This document shows, one piece after another, positions 1 to 5,353 of a DNA stretch of 5,353 bases. The notes beneath the pieces were generated by a model, which was given only the letters and a program-made list of their open reading frames with translations, made no database searches and was not told the origin of the DNA. A program made the translations under genes and the position numbers. Origin of the DNA: a bacterium ADurb.Bin374 (lineage in GTDB: Bacteria > Riflebacteria > Ozemobacteria > Ozemobacterales > Ozemobacteraceae). Position 1 is the stretch's first letter, and each line of letters starts with the position of its first letter. The stretch lies in the NCBI GenBank assembly GCA_002068715.1, contig MWAR01000454.1:1-5353 (forward strand), in the 5' to 3' direction.

Positions 1-90
1 TATAACCAAATACAAGATGGGGAAGACCTCTTGATCCATTTCGAAGGCGAGAACTATGGTCTGGGATTCGAGGGTGCGGTCAGAATTCAT
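1..90 (-). CDS. 5' end of an unidentified protein gene (partial, runs off the window)
   Basis: On the minus strand an open frame starts at ATG 88-90 and stays open to base 1, giving about 30 residues that begin MNSDRTLESQ and include LAFEMDQEVF. It overlaps the last 11 bases of the helicase gene. Another in-frame ATG lies at 37-39 and a GTG at 103-105. A GGGAGG abuts the ATG at 90 with no spacer, which is poor for initiation there, so the true start is uncertain. A tight overlap with an upstream same-strand gene is typical of an operon and is the main reason to believe it. I do not recognise the family from so short a fragment, and a chance open frame cannot be excluded. Confidence 0.4.
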   Translation of the reverse strand, partial: MNSDRTLESQTIVLAFEMDQEVFPILYLVI

Positions 91-1726
91 CCTCCCGGCC
101 GCCACTCTGTCTGCCGCCCCCGCCCGCCTGCGGCGACGAGGACGCCGGCCCGCGGTTCTTGCGCTTCACTTCCTTGAATTTCTCGAGGTTTTCGATCATG
201 GCGTTGTAGTTTTCGACCTCCTGCGGCGCGCATTCGCGGAACCGCGAATAGGATTCGTAATAGCGGAAGAAGATGCGGGCGTTGATCGCCCCCATCTTGT
301 TTTTCGCGATCAGCAGCTCGCTGATCGGGATCATGAAATTGTCTTTGCCCCACTCCCATTCGAGGAAGGGCGTCTCGAAATCGTTGAGGTAGTCGCAGTA
401 CAGGAACATCACGACATACGGGTCGTACAGCAGGCCCATGATCTCCTCGAGGTCTTCGCGCACGGGCCGGCGGTTGCTGATGGCTTTCGGCAGGCCTGCC
501 GTGGCGATGAGCGTCACGCCCTCGACCGCGGAGATCGTCTTCAGCTCGGCCGAAAGCAGGTTGCACCGCTCGTTGAAGTTCAGGCGGTCGTTCTTGACGT
601 GGATCTTGAAGATCGGGTCGATGATCACGGCCACGTCGCCGCCGCGTTCGAGCTTCGTGCGCTTGACCAGCTTGCGCACGTCGTCGAGGAAGATGCGGCC
701 GTTTCCCTCGTCGATGACGAGGAGTCGCTCGCGCATCTCCGCGACCTTCGCGAGGCCGTCCTGGCGGCGCTGTTCGAACGCGACGTTGGCCAGGTAGGGG
801 TTTTTCACGTAATCGATCGGCACGTCGGAGGCGTGCGCCACCAGCTTGGCTGTGACGTCGAGCCGGTTGAGGTCGAGGCTGAAATACAGCACCGTCAGCT
901 CGGGATTGCCCGCGGCCAGGTCCCAGGCAAGCTGGGTGACGAAGGTCGACTTGCCCATGCCGACGCCGCCGGTGACGAGGTAGAACTGCTTCTGGATGCC
1001 GTTCAGGCGCTCCTGCAGAATCGGAAAGTCGGTCTCGTAGCCGATATACCCCTTGCGGCGCTGACGGTGCTCCTGCACCAGTTCGCGCATCTCGTCGATG
1101 TGCGCGTCCATGTTGCGGATATACCCGGCGCTGCCCTGCAGGAACAGCGTGCGCAGCTCCTGAATGCAGCCGCCGAGCACTTCGTAGGCGTCGTCTGACG
1201 AGCGGGCGATCTTTTCGGCATACAGCACCATCAGGCGCCGGGCCTGTGTGCGCACGTTACGGTCGCGGATGCGGTCCACGACGGGCTCGATGTCGTCTGT
1301 CATGGCGACGCCGGGCGCACCGAAGGGGGTCGTGAACAGCCGGTGCACACGCTCGCGGCCAATCCAGTCGATGAGCGGTTTGCCGGCCTTGCGCTCGTTT
1401 TCCAGGCGCAGGGTCACGTTCGCGGCGTTCAGCGCCTCTTCCGCCTCGATCGTGTCGAGAAATACACCCAGCAACGCCCGGTTCGCCTCGACTCCCTGGA
1501 AATCCGAGACGGTGAAACGCTTGTCGCGGAGCTGTTTTCCGATGATGGTCGGATCGAACGCGAGGTTGGCGAGAATGATCTCCTCGTCGACGGCCATCTC
1601 GCGCAGCATCTGATCGAGAACCGTCACATGTTCGCCGGCTGTAGACGGCAGCGCGACGGCCCCGCTGGATTCCCGCTCGGGAACGAGGTTAGCCTGCTCG
1701 GTCGAGCGTCGACGGCTTTTTGCCAC
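80..1726 (-). CDS. Divergent DnaB-type replicative helicase/RecA-like ATPase, 548 aa
   Basis: Architecture is that of a DnaB-family hexameric 5'-3' DNA helicase. A helical DnaB N-domain spans about residues 36-135, followed by a linker helix (about 145-197) with an RNVRTQARRL stretch, then the RecA-like core (about 228-497). The core shows Walker A GGVGMGKS (253-260), FSLDL (282-286), Walker B VAVIID (365-370), RRPVREDL (419-426), VVMFLY (438-443) and LLIAKNKMG (471-479). Several residues differ from ordinary DnaB: Asp for the catalytic Glu of FSLEM, IDP for IDY, ATAGL where a Gln is usual, and KNK for the KxR arginine finger. At 548 aa it exceeds the usual ~450-470; the extra part is mostly a basic then Gly-rich tail ending REDEF. 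I chose GTG at 1724-1726 because GGAGG lies 5 bases upstream; the in-frame ATG at 1769-1771 has no such site and overlaps the likely promoter. It may be the main DnaB of a divergent lineage or a specialised paralogue, so I give no dnaB symbol. Confidence 0.85.
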   Translation of the reverse strand: MAKSRRRSTEQANLVPERESSGAVALPSTAGEHVTVLDQMLREMAVDEEIILANLAFDPTIIGKQLRDKRFTVSDFQGVEANRALLGVFLDTIEAEEALNAANVTLRLENERKAGKPLIDWIGRERVHRLFTTPFGAPGVAMTDDIEPVVDRIRDRNVRTQARRLMVLYAEKIARSSDDAYEVLGGCIQELRTLFLQGSAGYIRNMDAHIDEMRELVQEHRQRRKGYIGYETDFPILQERLNGIQKQFYLVTGGVGMGKSTFVTQLAWDLAAGNPELTVLYFSLDLNRLDVTAKLVAHASDVPIDYVKNPYLANVAFEQRRQDGLAKVAEMRERLLVIDEGNGRIFLDDVRKLVKRTKLERGGDVAVIIDPIFKIHVKNDRLNFNERCNLLSAELKTISAVEGVTLIATAGLPKAISNRRPVREDLEEIMGLLYDPYVVMFLYCDYLNDFETPFLEWEWGKDNFMIPISELLIAKNKMGAINARIFFRYYESYSRFRECAPQEVENYNAMIENLEKFKEVKRKNRGPASSSPQAGGGGRQSGGREDEF

Positions 1727-1731
1727 GCATG

Positions 1732-1736
1732 CCTCC
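1732..1736 (-). promoter_or_regulatory. Ribosome binding site deciding the helicase start
   Basis: The minus strand reads GGAGG here, five bases before a GTG at 1724-1726 that is in frame with the helicase. This is the best Shine-Dalgarno match in the window and moves the start 15 codons inside the longest open frame. An ATG at 1728-1730 lies between them but is in another frame. Confidence 0.75.
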
Positions 1737-1761
1737 GGAGAGAATAGCTGAGAGTGTGGAT

Positions 1762-1790
1762 ATCCTACCATCCCTCCGGCGAATCCGCAA
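1762..1790 (-). promoter_or_regulatory. Possible sigma70-type promoter for the helicase gene
   Basis: On the minus strand TTGCGG (1785-1790) is followed after exactly 17 bases by TAGGAT (1762-1767), matching 3/6 and 4/6 of the consensus boxes. Transcription would begin near 1755, leaving a leader of roughly 30 bases that includes the GGAGG. The longer ATG start at 1771 would then lie upstream of the transcript. The boxes are weak and no other evidence supports them. Confidence 0.35.
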
Positions 1791-1823
1791 CAGATGGCAT
1801 CCCATCAGATCGGCATCAGATGC
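1791..1823. repeat. Cluster of CAGAT/GGCATC repeats and short palindromes, possible operator
   Basis: CAGAT occurs at 1791-1795, 1806-1810 and 1817-1821. GGCATC occurs at 1796-1801 and 1812-1817, so CAGAT-GGCATC is repeated with one inserted base. The same stretch holds two odd-centred palindromes, GATG-G-CATC (1793-1801) and GCATC-A-GATGC (1813-1823), whose centres are 21 bp apart, about two helical turns. It sits directly upstream of the likely helicase promoter and about 100 bp upstream of the strong plus-strand -10. A dimeric regulator site is an inference; the repeats themselves are plain in the sequence. Confidence 0.3.
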
Positions 1824-1903
1824 GGAATTTCTTCCGGAAACGTTCGAACTTGCCCGATATATGTGCTGTGCAGGTTTTCATACGCGTACGGCTTGGGGAG
1901 CTT

Positions 1904-1912
1904 TGGTATAAT
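1904..1912 (+). promoter_or_regulatory. Extended -10 promoter of the receiver operon
   Basis: TGGTATAAT combines a perfect TATAAT (1907-1912) with the TGn extension. There is no good -35 at 17 bp (GCGTAC at 1884-1889), as is common for extended -10 promoters. Transcription would start near 1919, giving a leader of about 80 bases before the ATG at 2001. It is the only perfect -10 box in the divergent gap and faces the right gene. Confidence 0.6.
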
Positions 1913-1938
1913 ACGACCGGAACCGAAGAACACGAACG

Positions 1939-2004
1939 ATGAAAAATCAACCGAAAACGAACTCTGACGAAACGCAGACCATCATCGCCAGGAACCATCG
2001 ATGA
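1939..2004 (+). CDS. Possible 21-codon leader ORF overlapping the receiver-HDOD start
   Basis: An ATG at 1939-1941, about 20 bases after the predicted transcription start, opens a frame of 21 codons beginning MKNQPKTNSD and ending TIIARNHR. Its TGA (2002-2004) overlaps the ATG of the next gene in an ATGA arrangement, the same junction found between the two signalling genes downstream. The peptide is polar, with no membrane segment and no run of one amino acid that would suggest classical attenuation. The upstream site is weak (GAAG at 1925-1928, 10 bases away). It may be a coupling peptide that feeds ribosomes to the next gene, or chance. Confidence 0.3.
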   Translation: MKNQPKTNSDETQTIIARNHR

Positions 2005-3200
2005 GACAGGCCAAGCCATCGGTTCTTTTCGTCGACGGCGACCAGAACGCCCTCGACGGCATGAGGCGTCTGGTCCTCGACCGGCGCCTCGACTGGCTCA
2101 CTTATTATGTGCAGACCCCTCGCGAAGCTCTCGAATCGATCGTGAACTTCCCCCCCGACGTCATCATTGCGGATCTGTTTCTGCCGCCGATATACGGCGA
2201 AACACTGCTCGAAATCGCCCGAAGAGCCCATCCGGAAATCGTCCGGATGATTCTCTCGACCGAAGCCGACAGAGAGTCCGAGCAGTTTCTCCGATCGACC
2301 CAGTCAGCCCAGCAGTTTCTCACGAAACCCTGCAGAATCGAGGATTTGGAGACAGCGGTACAGCGCGCGCTAAACCTGAGGCACCTTCTCCGTCAGCCGC
2401 GCCTGGTCAGGATCATCGGCGGCATTCCGAATCTGCCGAGCCTGCCGCCCCTCTACAACGAACTCGCCCGCGAACTCGAGTCCGATACCGCCTCGCTCGA
2501 CCGAATCGGCGACATCATCTCGAAAGACCTCTCGATGACGGCCCGACTCCTGCACCTTGTGAACTCGGCCCTGTTCGGGCTTCCGCGCCGGATCACGAGC
2601 CCGAAGGAGGCTGCGGGACTGCTCGGGATCAACATGATAAAATCTCTCGTATTATACGTTAAACTTTTTTATGCCGCGCCGGAATCGCCGATTCCCGGCC
2701 TTTCGCTCGATGACATCTGGGCTCACAGTTCGCTGGCATCGGTCCTCTCGCGTGAAATCGTCCGGGCCGAACGGGGAACGCAGCACATGATGGAGGAGGC
2801 AATGCTCGCAGGGATGATGCATGACTTCGGGAAACTGCTGATCATGGACGCGGACAGTTACATACGCCCGATTCTCCGCCGGTTTCGCGAGGGTGAGGAG
2901 TTCACGAAGGCTGAGTATGCCGAATACGCGACGTCCCACGCCGAAATCGGCGCGTACCTTCTCGGCCTGTGGGGCTTTCCCGATGCGGTCGTGGAAGCCG
3001 TCGCCTGTCATCACCGTCCTTCGCAGCTGCACCAGACCGAGTTTTCTTTGGTCACGGCGGTGCATGTGGCGAACGCGATTCTCGAGAATGCCGCCCAGCC
3101 ATCGCTCGACGAGGAGCACCTTGCAGCCATCGGCATGACATCGCACGTTCCCGGCTGGCTCGAACTCTGCAACCGACACATCGGGAAAATACGCGGATGA
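2001..3200 (+). CDS. Response regulator with receiver and HDOD output domains, 399 aa
   Basis: The N-terminal receiver (about residues 7-125) shows the acid pocket as VDGD (D12, G13, D14), phospho-acceptor D58 in IIADLFLP, S86 in MILSTE and K109 in FLTKPC. The second acidic residue of the usual DD pair is Gly. The HDOD domain follows (about 136-365), with the family opening IPNLPSLPPLYNEL, then ISKDLSMTARLLHLVNSALFG and a conserved C-terminal part. Unlike many HDOD proteins it keeps much of the HD-type metal set: H242, H274-D275 (GMMHDFGK), H313 and H337-H338. Asn358 (VHVAN) replaces the final Asp, and there is no GYP motif. HDOD proteins generally act as cytoplasmic protein-interaction or signalling outputs; the target cannot be read here. 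The start is ATG 2001, with AGGA at 1990-1993, seven bases upstream. The stop overlaps the next start by four bases, so the pair is probably cotranslated. Confidence 0.9.
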   Translation: MRQAKPSVLFVDGDQNALDGMRRLVLDRRLDWLTYYVQTPREALESIVNFPPDVIIADLFLPPIYGETLLEIARRAHPEIVRMILSTEADRESEQFLRSTQSAQQFLTKPCRIEDLETAVQRALNLRHLLRQPRLVRIIGGIPNLPSLPPLYNELARELESDTASLDRIGDIISKDLSMTARLLHLVNSALFGLPRRITSPKEAAGLLGINMIKSLVLYVKLFYAAPESPIPGLSLDDIWAHSSLASVLSREIVRAERGTQHMMEEAMLAGMMHDFGKLLIMDADSYIRPILRRFREGEEFTKAEYAEYATSHAEIGAYLLGLWGFPDAVVEAVACHHRPSQLHQTEFSLVTAVHVANAILENAAQPSLDEEHLAAIGMTSHVPGWLELCNRHIGKIRG

Positions 3201-4378
3201 ACCTCTTCGCGGCAAAGCCAAAGCCCCGCATTCTTCTGGTGGATGACGATCCGGCTCTTCTGACGGCGTACAGCCGCGATCTATCCGCCACGTGGGACGT
3301 TTCCTCGGCCGGAGACGGAACCCTGGGTCTGCGCGCCGTCGAGGACGGTCCCGCGTTTGCTGTCGTCGTTTCCAACTTCCGGATGCCCGGCATGGACGGC
3401 GCGGCTTTTCTCGGGAAGGTGAAAGAGATCGCACCGGAAACGACCCGCATCATGCTCACGGGCGAACTGGACCTCAGGGTCGCCGTTCAGGCCGTGAACG
3501 AGGGCAATATTTTCCGTTTCCTGACCAAACCGTGCTCAGCGGACCAGCTTCAGGCAGCCCTCGCCGAAGGTTTGAGAATGCACGAACTCACGCAGGCGGA
3601 AAAGCATGCCAAGGAGCAGGAACTCCACATCGCCGGCGAGATCCAGCAGGCGCTTCTCTTCGGAAACCTGCCCGCGGTCGTCAGCGGCGTCGATTTTGCC
3701 TGCTTCACCCAGCCCTCCCAGGGAATCGACGGCGATTTCATCGACGTCATCGAGCACCGCACCGGCTGTTTCGACGTCATCGTCGGAGACGTGATGGGAA
3801 AGGGCCTTCACGCGGCGCTCATCGGCGCGGGAACGAAGCACGCGTTCGGGCGGGCATTCGGCCGCCTCGCCATCGCGAACTGCGAAGCGGGCTCGCAGGA
3901 GATTCCCTCGCCCGAAATGATCGTCCGGCGCGTGCACGAGGACGTCGGCGAGAACCTCGCCATGCTCGACAGCTTCGCCACCCTGGTCTATGCGAGATTC
4001 GACCTGAAGGCCCACAAACTCATCTGGGTCGACGCCGGACACACGACGAGCCTCGTATACTCCGCGAAAAACCGTTGTTTCACCCGCCTGAAGGGCGATT
4101 TTCAGCCCCTGGGTTTTCCGGAACTCAAACGCTATCACCAGCTCGAACATCCGATCGGATCAGGGGACATAGCCTTTTTCTATTCCGACGGTTTCACCGA
4201 ACGCCGAAACGCCGAAGGCCGCATGTTCGGCATCGAAGGCCTCGAAACCCTCATCGCCGCATCCCCCGAAGCCCCATCAAAAGCCCTGCTCGAAACCATT
4301 TTCAAGCAAGTTTCCGAGTTCGGCGGCAACACCCCCTTCACCGACGATCTCACCGGTATCCTCGTGAAAATCCGCTAG
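3197..4378 (+). CDS. Receiver-PP2C (SpoIIE/RsbU-type) serine phosphatase, 393 aa, with a probable non-phosphorylatable receiver
   Basis: The receiver spans about residues 10-126: acid pair D16-D17 in LLVDDDP, T88 in IMLTGE and K111 in FLTKPC. The acceptor position, VVSNFRMPGMDG, is Asn60 (codon AAC) where Asp is expected, so Asp phosphorylation looks impossible. A helical linker (about 114-155) leads into a PP2C-type phosphatase (about 156-393). That domain has IQQALL, D180 (DGDF), D198 (VGDVMGKG), AGH (280-282), D331 (YSDGFTE) and D383-D384 (TDDLTG), so the metal-binding aspartates are kept and it should be active. RsbU/SpoIIE-type phosphatases usually dephosphorylate STAS-domain anti-anti-sigma factors in partner-switching, but none is encoded here. 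ATG at 3197 overlaps the upstream TGA (ATGA), with only a weak GGGA ten bases before, which suggests translational coupling. A longer in-frame start at 2969 would lie wholly inside the upstream gene and lacks domain support. Confidence 0.92.
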   Translation: MNLFAAKPKPRILLVDDDPALLTAYSRDLSATWDVSSAGDGTLGLRAVEDGPAFAVVVSNFRMPGMDGAAFLGKVKEIAPETTRIMLTGELDLRVAVQAVNEGNIFRFLTKPCSADQLQAALAEGLRMHELTQAEKHAKEQELHIAGEIQQALLFGNLPAVVSGVDFACFTQPSQGIDGDFIDVIEHRTGCFDVIVGDVMGKGLHAALIGAGTKHAFGRAFGRLAIANCEAGSQEIPSPEMIVRRVHEDVGENLAMLDSFATLVYARFDLKAHKLIWVDAGHTTSLVYSAKNRCFTRLKGDFQPLGFPELKRYHQLEHPIGSGDIAFFYSDGFTERRNAEGRMFGIEGLETLIAASPEAPSKALLETIFKQVSEFGGNTPFTDDLTGILVKIR

Positions 4379-4463
4379 TCCCCGGCGCCCCGCCCTCGGC
4401 AATCAAATTTTGTGGTATCCCGCACGATCATTGCGGCAACCCCGAAACAATACGATGCATATA
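4379..4463. other. Convergent intergenic gap without a clear terminator
   Basis: This 85-base gap separates two converging genes. The only hairpin I can draw is imperfect: GGT then CCGC on the left (from about 4414) pairing with GCGG then ACC on the right (to about 4442). No T-run follows on either strand. From about 4451 into the end of the NFACT gene the sequence turns abruptly AT-rich. Termination may rely on Rho or on converging transcription; nothing else is evident. Confidence 0.3.
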
Positions 4464-5353
4464 TTATATTGTTTTAAATACACTTTCGGCATCCGCGGGG
4501 TTGACATACAGGGTTTTCTGATGTGTGTAATTGACACGACCCGCGCCACCGCCGGGAATGCGCTTGACATGAGCGATATCCGTGTAGTCGACCGGCACTT
4601 TCGAACTCTGCCGCGCGAAGCTGAACCAGGCGGCCAGCACGGCGCCGCGCAGGATATCGTCGGTGGTCGGCGTTCCGCCCGGGCGTCGGGCGACGACGTG
4701 GGCTCCCGGCACGTCGTTGGCATGGAGCCAGACGTCGCCGCGCTTTCCGATCTGAAAGGTGACGAGATCGTTCTGCCTCCCGTTCCGCCCGACATAAAAC
4801 CGGCATCCGTCTATCTCGACGAGCGGCTTGACGGCCTTAGCGGCAACCCGCGCCCTCTCGGCTTCGTTTCGGCCTGCATGAGTTCCTCTCCGCCTGCTCG
4901 GTTTTGCCGATGGGAGGGCCACCAGATCCGCGGCCGAATCGGCGTTTTCGCACAACCAGATCTGTTCGCGAAGCCACGCGATCTCGCCCTGCAGATCGGC
5001 GATACGCCGTGCCGTCTCTTCACGCCCCCGCAGGGCCTTTTTATATCGATGAAAATATTTTTGGGCGTTTTGCGCCGGTGTGCGAAGCGGATCGAGCGGG
5101 ATGACGACCTCGGCGCCGGATTCCCAATCGGTCAGACGGATCTCCGTCATACGGGGAACGATGTCGCGGCCATGCGTGAGCAGCAGGTCACCGCAGCGGC
5201 GCCATGCTTCCGCATCCGCATAGTCCCTCTGAAGCGACTTCTGAGCCTCGAGCAGGCGCTCCTTTGCCTTCAGGTCGCGCTCGAAAGCGGCCCTGGCCTG
5301 CTCCCGAAGGGTTTCGAGCCGCCTCGGCCGAAGGAGTTCCGTTTCGAGCATGG
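4464..5353 (-). CDS. NFACT/RqcH-family ribosome quality-control protein, C-terminal half (cut by the window edge)
   Basis: The visible 295 residues are the C-terminal part of a protein whose family is usually about 550-600 aa. The Met at 5349-5351 is therefore probably internal and the gene continues past the window. Seen in order (numbered from that Met): a helical segment (about 10-60), the family signature NAQKYFHRYKKA (95-106), a coiled coil (about 108-135), a basic linker (150-172) and the NFACT-R domain (about 175-290). NFACT-R shows GRNGRQND (188-195), DVWLHANDVPGAHVV (206-220), VPVDYT (252-257), HVKRIPGG and KTLYVNP. RqcH/Rqc2 proteins bind obstructed large ribosomal subunits with peptidyl-tRNA and recruit tRNA-Ala for C-terminal tailing; Gram-positive members were earlier called fibronectin-binding proteins. 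The catalytic NFACT-N part lies outside the window, so tailing activity cannot be judged. The frame ends in TAA at 4464-4466 and converges on the PP2C gene. Confidence 0.9.
   Translation of the reverse strand, partial: MLETELLRPRRLETLREQARAAFERDLKAKERLLEAQKSLQRDYADAEAWRRCGDLLLTHGRDIVPRMTEIRLTDWESGAEVVIPLDPLRTPAQNAQKYFHRYKKALRGREETARRIADLQGEIAWLREQIWLCENADSAADLVALPSAKPSRRRGTHAGRNEAERARVAAKAVKPLVEIDGCRFYVGRNGRQNDLVTFQIGKRGDVWLHANDVPGAHVVARRPGGTPTTDDILRGAVLAAWFSFARQSSKVPVDYTDIAHVKRIPGGGAGRVNYTHQKTLYVNPADAESVFKTI

Noticed and set aside
56..1198. 380-codon plus-strand open frame
   Set aside because: It lies antisense to the helicase, whose frame has clear DnaB motifs. The translation shows no recognisable motif and is an effect of GC-rich codons.
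1727..1771. Longer helicase N-terminus starting at ATG 1771
   Set aside because: There is no ribosome site upstream, it overlaps the likely -10 box, and an in-frame GTG has GGAGG at ideal spacing.
2969..3196. 76-residue N-terminal extension of the PP2C protein
   Set aside because: The extension lies wholly within the HDOD coding sequence, has no domain character, and the ATGA start at 3197 leads directly into the receiver.
2652..3434. 260-codon minus-strand open frame
   Set aside because: It is antisense to the HDOD and PP2C genes, Arg-rich and without a domain motif; the plus-strand frames explain the region.
4414..4442. Rho-independent terminator between the PP2C and NFACT genes
   Set aside because: The stem is short and interrupted and has no T-run on either strand.
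3292..4521. 409-codon plus-strand open frame
   Set aside because: It overlaps the receiver-PP2C gene in another frame. The product is Arg/His/Pro-rich and low in complexity, as expected of an out-of-frame reading of GC-rich DNA.
5349..5351. ATG as the true start of the NFACT gene
   Set aside because: The family's N-terminal catalytic half would be missing and the frame stays open to the window edge, so this is most likely an internal Met.

Overview
The window is GC-rich bacterial chromosome of ordinary core and signalling character. It shows no phage, IS, CRISPR, rRNA or tRNA signal. I cannot place the organism. The receiver-HDOD and receiver-PP2C proteins suggest an environmental, signalling-rich bacterium, but no gene here is a reliable phylum marker.

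Layout from left to right. (1) Positions 1-90, minus strand: the first ~30 codons of an unidentified gene that overlaps the end of the helicase gene. (2) 80-1726, minus strand: a divergent DnaB-type hexameric helicase/ATPase of 548 aa. It has the complete DnaB N-domain, linker and RecA-like core, but several altered catalytic-motif residues and a Gly-rich tail ending in an acidic-Phe tip. Its likely start is a GTG behind a perfect GGAGG, 15 codons inside the longest reading frame. (3) 1727-2000: a divergent intergenic region of about 275 bp. It holds a weak minus-strand promoter, a cluster of CAGAT/GGCATC repeats and small palindromes, a strong extended -10 on the plus strand, and a possible 21-codon leader ORF. 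(4) 2001-3200, plus strand: a receiver-HDOD protein. (5) 3197-4378, plus strand: a receiver-PP2C (SpoIIE/RsbU type) phosphatase joined to gene 4 by an ATGA overlap. (6) 4379-4463: a short convergent gap without a convincing terminator. (7) 4464-5353, minus strand: the C-terminal half of an NFACT/RqcH-family ribosome quality-control protein, cut by the window edge.

The two plus-strand signalling genes form an operon. Their receivers are paralogous, with identical spacing of key residues and a shared FLTKPC motif, yet their lesions are complementary. The first keeps the phospho-acceptor Asp but has Gly for the second pocket acid. The second keeps the acid pair but has Asn at the acceptor position. 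The HDOD output keeps most HD-type metal ligands and the PP2C output keeps its catalytic aspartates. This suggests a two-protein output module in which phosphorylation may control only the first partner. No sensor kinase or STAS partner is encoded in the window. The helicase and NFACT genes have no evident functional link to this operon.
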